Shown one piece after another: positions 58,201 through 64,000 of a DNA stretch of 64,000 nt; the first letter of the stretch is position 1, and every line of letters starts with the position of its first letter. Both the position numbers and the translations under genes were made by a program. The DNA is taken from positions 310,001-374,000 of the forward strand of contig VWZW01000843.1 in assembly GCA_013397115.1 (NCBI GenBank). Direction: 5' to 3'. Below the pieces are notes generated by a model. That model ran no database searches and was not told the DNA's origin. It saw only the letters and a program-made list of their open reading frames with translations. The stretch is from Edolisoma coerulescens (Eukaryota; Chordata; Aves; Passeriformes; Campephagidae).

Positions 58201-61200
58201 CTTCTGTTTACATTGCTGAATTATTTCTATGCTTGTTTAGGTTAATCTATCCTCTTGCATATTTTTTTTAGTGAGGTTCTTTTAAATCTCATGGTAAGAG
58301 ATAGAAACCTTCAATGTTCAGTTGCAAAATTCTCTTTAGTTTAATTTTGGAAATCTAAGAAACTGTGTGGTTTTGTCACTAGCAAACCCAAATATTAAAC
58401 ACTTGCTCTATTTACTATAGTATTTATCCCATTATTGCTATTAAAACTGAACAAGAGAGTAAATGTCTGAATTTAACACCAGTCACTTCAGAAATGCATT
58501 GGCTGTAATTAACAGGATTATAATTTTGCAGTATCATTTTGTGTAAGGTGTCATTTGTATTCTGTTAATGAGACTTGAAATAGATGTTTAGATCTAGGAC
58601 TAGGCAAATTACTTCTCCCTTAATATAATATTAAGCTAATAATTACTTCCAGGAATAAGAATTTTAATTTTTGCATTCCAAAACTAAAAACAACAGCAGA
58701 AATGTAATAGATGTAATACATAATAGCTCCTTCTTTATTAAATGATTCAACAAAGGACCAGACTTTGTAAGTGATGCTTATTCCTGTAACAGATCAAGCA
58801 GTGCACTCTTTTTAAAAACAGTCCTGGCAAAAAGAATACAAAATAGTTTTCCATAGGGACACCATTTGTGCTGGTTCAGCAAACAGTTTGTTCTTCACAA
58901 AGTCACCAGCAGATAAAAGAACTGTTACACTGAGGCTTTGGTCCAGTGCAGGATTAAGGGCACATCAGTAATACTCTGTCGTGCATGGCTGTGTCCTAAG
59001 CCAGCTACCGCAGAAATCACTATAAAAGATAAATTTTCCATTAAAGGTATTTTTAAAAAGGTATTGTTTTACTGAACAGATTTTCTAATCTGTTCTTATT
59101 TTGAGATTCCCGGTAAAACAATCCAGCATGGTGATCTTGCTTTTGATAAGAATCATGACCTACTTTCAGTGGGTGTCTTCATTTTGCAGGCTAAGCATCT
59201 GATTAAATATTACCTTAAAATGGGAATGCAGAGAGGAAACACATAGCAGGGCTTTCTCTGTGTACGTGGGGGAACAGACAGCTCCAGATGAGAGTACATC
59301 CACTGAGATATTAACTTTAGATTTGACACATGTCTGGTATCATGTATAAGGATTATATTTATATACCATTGCTTTTGGAGCACTGAAAGCAATTGTAGAA
59401 ACTGCTGGATTATATTCATAGAGCAAATAAACTGCTTGGGAGCTCTTTCCTAAAATCGGAAATACTCTGAGACTTCTAATTACTGATGCAGTACTGAAAA
59501 AGTACAAAATAATCACAAAGTGCTGAAAAAAATTTAATCTGTTATCAGTGTTGACTGTACTGGAGATGTTATTGGCATGAGTGTTTTTTAATGTCCCAGT
59601 GTTAGGAGTATAATCCTGAGGACCAGTGCCCCACAGCAGGGCTGCTGCTGCCATTCCTGTTGGTCCTGAGGGAGCTCTGCCCTTGCACTTCAGCAGTCAC
59701 ATAAAGACAGGTCCTACTGTGCCAAGCTTTCGATGTGGTACAGTTCACTTTACCAGAGTGTTTAGGATTGAATTTCAGCAGCTCAGTAAATCTTGAAAGC
59801 TGTGGTGTAGGTGAGCAGAGGGGTTTTTTTGGCATTTCCAAACAACCAGTGCTTATAACGCAGCAAGTATCGGAAATTACATTCCCTGTAATCTGAGACA
59901 TTTTTGTCACCTTGCAGAATTTTTCAGTGAGACACGTTTTAAGCCTTGGTGGTAATTAGCAAGTAGTATCAGCATCATTTTGTTCTAGGACTCCCCTTTG
60001 TTTAAAAGTTTGCCACTTGGGCTATAATCCTAAGTGCTGCAGAAATTACAAGAGAAGTCAATGTGTAATCACGCAGAAAGCAGGAATTTTTCCCCTCCGG
60101 TGTCGTTGCTTTTTCTTTGTGCTTGACTGTAGAGCTCATGAGGCAGTGAAATATGGAAATAACTCCATGGGTGTGTGGGTGGAGAGAAGGAGGGACAAGA
60201 ATAAGAGAAGACAGGAGATCAGAAGACCCAGTTCAAAAGGAAGAGGGAGGGAAGATGAAGGTTGATTGATGAATAGAGCATAAAAAAGGACTGTCGTGTA
60301 GAAGGAAGAACAGAGTCTCAGATACATGAATGGGGAGAAGCAGCCCCAGCTTCCACACCTTCCTCCCTGGAGGGGCAGTAGTAAAGGGAAGACATAAATT
60401 CTGCTCTCCTCTTGGAAGAGTGGTAGATTGTAGTTGCCAAATGAAAAAAGATGAAATCCATAAAACTGATCTTCTCCTGTCCTGGTGTAGGGGAGTAGCT
60501 ACCTTGGAAAGCGTTAGGAGCTGTGGAGACAGCCTGTCTACATATCTCAAGGTGTCCTGGGCTGTAAACTTGCAACAGCCTAAGATAAAGATTCACATTT
60601 CTGTTCCTGAAGCTCAGTGTCTAGGAGCGGGTAAGAAATTACTGGGTGTGGATTACATTTATTTAGATAGCACATCTTGTCCTCACTGTCCTGAGCCTCT
60701 GGAATGTGCTTTCATCCTTAGGTCTTCTGGAGGCACAGGCTGATATCAGCAATGCAGAGTTTGGCTCCCCAGCCTCAGCGATGAGGGGTTCAGGGCTGGA
60801 GCTTGGGTAGTGCCTTGTGCCTGGGGAACACCACACAAGCTCGTGTTACAGGGCACCCAGAGAAAAACACAGGGCTGTAGTGGGAAGTTGCTGAGTTTAC
60901 TGCTTTGAAAATAATTGTATGAACTGTTATTTAAGTCATAAATCATCAGCTGATAAATTTGCCATCTGATAGGCCTTAGATAATGAATCTAAATTTACTT
61001 GTGTTAAAGCACAGAAAGCCTGTCTAGGACCTCCAAGCTTACTTTTCATAGTGAAATATAGCAGGAGTTCAGTGCTTTTAGCCTCATTATTGAATTGTAG
61101 GGAAAAACCAGTTTTCTTGTGTAGTTCTGACTTCTCATAAGACTGAACCGTTTTAAGAGAAACAATTCTTGTAAAAATCATAGGTTTCTAGCATCTCCAA

Positions 61201-63863
61201 TACCAATCCAGTATTGAGAGCATCTTGTTTGTTTAATAGCTAGCACTTGTGACCATGAAAAACATCTGTCCCTGCTGAAAACAGGTTTCAGCCTCTGCAT
61301 ATTCAGACCCCAAACCTCTAATCCAAATGTATTCAAGTGATTATAAACATAAGTTATTAATTGACAGAGTACCAGACCAGTAAAATTAATTGCCTAGCAC
61401 TTTAGAGCAGAAGAGGATTGATACCAGATTTTTTTTTGATAGTAGTTCTCATTGCTTTTCCCATTGAAAAAAAATACATGGTTGAACTAAAATGCATGAA
61501 CAAGATCATCAATCATTTTCTTGCTATTGTGTTTAACATATTTGAGTTTTAACCATTTATTCTGTGGTGTCTCTAGGGCTTTGTAAATATGATTAATATC
61601 TGATTTCAAAAGCCTTTTATTGATTCAGTAACTGCCTGACTTTGGCTGTAACATTTTAACTGCAAAGATCAAATTATAATAAAATTTAGGAAACATCTCT
61701 GAATATCTTGGAAATCTGACTCCATGAACCATTGGGGGAAACTAGTGGATTTTGTCTTCTGGAGTTTTATAACAATGTGTGCCTGCGGTTAGGATTGGGT
61801 CCCGGACCAGCAGCATCTGCAAACGGTGTTTAGGATCTCATAAACTGTGCAGCTTTTTGACAATTGTACCTTTACATTTTGATGCTGCTCAGATTTATAA
61901 CGAAGTCTGAGTTTATATCAAAATGCAGAGAAATAAATTTCTCATCATTATTCCCTCTGGATTCCTGTTGTCAGAATGAGTGGGTGTTCACGTCAGAAGG
62001 TAGAATAAATGCTAGTGCCTTGAAATGCTGCCTCTACAGCTCCTAATGGTGTTGCACTTGTCATCGTGAGCTTTCCAAATGCTCCAGTTTTGAACTTGGA
62101 ATAAATTTGCTCCGCTCGTAAAAACACCCACGTCTGTAGGAAGAAATGTGTGCATGTACCTTTCTTTATTTTCCATAATGTGACATGTGTTTTCCCTCCC
62201 TAATTTTCCTCCCTGACACCGTTTTGATGTGCCATGTGACACTGTCCATTCCTTATCCATATCCTTTCCTCAAGGTTAAGAGTTGTCATGTTTTGTTAAA
62301 ATCTTAGATGCCAGAATTTCTCTTGACTTACTACTTATCTGTTCACATATTTTAATCACCCTATTCAAAAATTATGTTTAAGAGTCATTGAATGATTCAA
62401 TAGAGAAGAGCAGATATGAATATTCAATTTAAAGAAAGCAAATGCCGAGGACTTTTCAAACTTTTTACAATAACAGACATTTATTGTAAAAATAACTAAC
62501 CAACAGTTGGTCTTCTGCAGGAATAGCTATTAAATACCATGGAGTGAAGATATCAGCTAGAGGAGGAGGCAGAGTTTAAGACCCCAGGGTTATATCATTG
62601 CTGGCACTGATTTACTGCACAGCCTGGAATAAGTCAGTTAATGCCCATGTGATTAATTTTTCATCATGAGATATTAGTGGGCTTCATATTGATAAAGATT
62701 TCAGACCATGCTTTAAATCATTGGGACTTCAAGGATAGATGCAAGTGCAATCATTGTCAGTTAAAAAAAAATAGTAAAAAAGAAATAGTAATGTATTAGA
62801 TGTCCTCTCAGTCTCTCAATTATCTTTTTATAGAGTGAGGAAAACTGTTTCTACCAGGATTGCAGATATTGCATATTTTATTCCTTTACCCATGACTACT
62901 GTAGGAAAACTGAGTTACTAATGAGGAAGCAGGCACCATTTCCTACGTTCTTTCCCTTCTAATAAAAAACCAGCTCCCTCACATGCTAAGGATTTCTCCA
63001 TGCAGTACAGAGAAATGTTTAAACTGCAATGGTTTTAATGAGCCCTTTCATTTCCCCTACTGCAGCTCCATATTTTTTCTTGTATTTCTCTGAGCCATTG
63101 CTTGTGATTTGAACTCCAAGTAGCTTGGAACAAGTGAAAATCAGGATATGTGCTGTGTAGCCCAGCCAGGACAGGTAGCAGTGACTTCCCAAAGGTGCAG
63201 AGGGAGCCCTGGTATCCCTGGCTGAGCCAGCCTTTAAGGGCAAGCTGCCCCCATTCTGGAACTGGCATGTCCTGTATGTGTGGTGTAATGATGTCCAGGT
63301 CCATTATATGACTTTCTCCATAGTCAGCCAACCAGAAGTATTGCCATACTGCCTGGCACCAGCTCCGTCTCCTAAAAGAAATGGAGGAAAGGCGTATGGA
63401 AAACCACTGCCTGGGAAACTCTCTCTTCTTCCTCTGCAGCCAGATTTTTTATTTATTTGTTCCTTAATCCATGTCCAGGTCTAACTTCTTAGGGAACAAC
63501 AAATTGTTATGTCGTGTGTCACTTGGTTCACTAGGAGCCTGGGTTAAGTGTGCAGCAGACTACCCGTGTAACACTGGGTGATTGCATTAGGATGAAACAT
63601 GTAGAGATGGAGACTAGTTAGTGGGTTATACTCATCACATAATTCCAATATTTGCTTCTGTTAATCACCAGCACAATTAAAAACGTCTTGCCATTCTCCT
63701 TTGACTGCTAAACTTTAACAGTCTTCATGAACAAGTCTACACTTTGGAAGACTTACTACTGCCACTAAAATAGTGAGTCCAATGCTAACATATTTATCAT
63801 TTACCTATGGAATTTTGCTTCTTTCTCCATAATACTGGAGATCACATTTAAAAAAATATTAAA

Positions 63864-63914
63864 AACTTATAATTAATAAGTTATGTTACAACTTATAAGT
63901 TATAACTTATAACT
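63864..63914. repeat. AT-rich palindrome cluster built on AACTTAT
   Basis: AACTTAT-AATTA-ATAAGTT (63864-63882) has perfect 7-bp arms. AACTTATAAGTT (63890-63901) is a perfect 12-bp palindrome, and GTTATAAC (63899-63906) is another overlapping it. AACTTAT is then repeated at 63904-63910. Confidence 0.9.
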
Positions 63915-64000
63915 TTACACTAATAACAGGTCCAACACAAACCTCTAGGTCAAAATAAGGTATTTATCTGGGATCCTAATCCACATTTCAATCCTTCAGC

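Larger units (their letters stand above)
54040..64000. other. Intergenic region downstream of BBS10, no gene recognised
   Basis: About 10 kb of AT-rich sequence. Open frames up to 137 codons on both strands show no recognisable family and no in-phase splice partners. GC-richer patches occur at about 56600-56760, 57560-57720, 60320-60840 and 63140-63270. In human, NAP1L1 is the next gene beyond BBS10, but I saw none of its acidic exons here, so it would lie past the right edge. No CR1 or LTR copy was evident by eye. Confidence 0.7.

Noticed and set aside
60330..60743. 137-codon frame downstream of BBS10
   Set aside because: No family match. Competing minus-strand frames cover the same bases, and there is no splice or poly(A) context.
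63035..63331. Minus-strand frame of 98 codons as a retroelement fragment
   Set aside because: A few residues look protein-like, but no reverse transcriptase, protease or integrase motif is visible.
1..64000. CRISPR arrays, operons, prokaryotic defence genes, tRNA or rRNA genes
   Set aside because: The window is spliced vertebrate DNA. I saw no regularly spaced direct repeats of CRISPR type and no tRNA-like A/B-box cloverleaf by eye.

Overview
The window is nuclear genomic DNA from a vertebrate, almost certainly a bird. It has AT-rich introns, GT-AG spliced exons, a CpG-island promoter, CR1-type LINE fragments, an avian-style LTR-like repeat and very few SINE-like sequences. Both recognisable genes lie on the + strand, in the order OSBPL8 then BBS10, the neighbour order known from human 12q21 (from memory).

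Positions 1-48115 hold the 3' part of OSBPL8 (ORP8). I could trace 22 coding exons. Every junction is GT-AG, the phases agree throughout, and the exons join into 2628 nt: an open frame of 875 residues plus a stop. Only about 15 N-terminal residues and the 5' UTR appear to lie upstream of the window. The first traceable exon is a 37-nt microexon at 1856-1892. Then come a low-complexity N-terminus, a basic stretch, a PH domain (27164 to about 32500), an acidic linker (36229-36463), the oxysterol-binding-related lipid-transfer domain (37856 to about 46586), a coiled coil and a C-terminal membrane anchor. The second traced intron (5760-21571) is 15.8 kb. The intron at 32544-36228 has collected an LTR-like fragment with degenerate internal repeats and a decayed CR1 LINE. 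A second, antisense CR1 tail lies at about 4249-4672. The 3' UTR starts at 48116 and has a canonical poly(A) signal at 50687-50692.

Positions 52000-54031 hold BBS10, a chaperonin-like Bardet-Biedl protein. A GC-rich CpG island is interrupted by a 255-N assembly gap (52295-52549). The gap hides exon 1, the intron and the start of exon 2. The visible exon-2 frame (52552-54018) encodes 488 residues that match roughly the last 70% of the protein. A poly(A) signal begins 8 nt after the stop codon.

Positions 54040-64000 look intergenic: AT-rich, with no recognisable exon, RNA gene or well-preserved transposon. An AT-rich cluster of palindromes lies near the right end.

The two genes are unrelated in function (ER-plasma membrane lipid exchange versus assembly of the ciliary BBSome) and share only synteny. 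I found no novel multi-gene system here. The most useful observations are the undersized BBS10 gap, the conserved 37-nt OSBPL8 microexon, BBS10's very short minimal 3' UTR and the layered repeats in one OSBPL8 intron.
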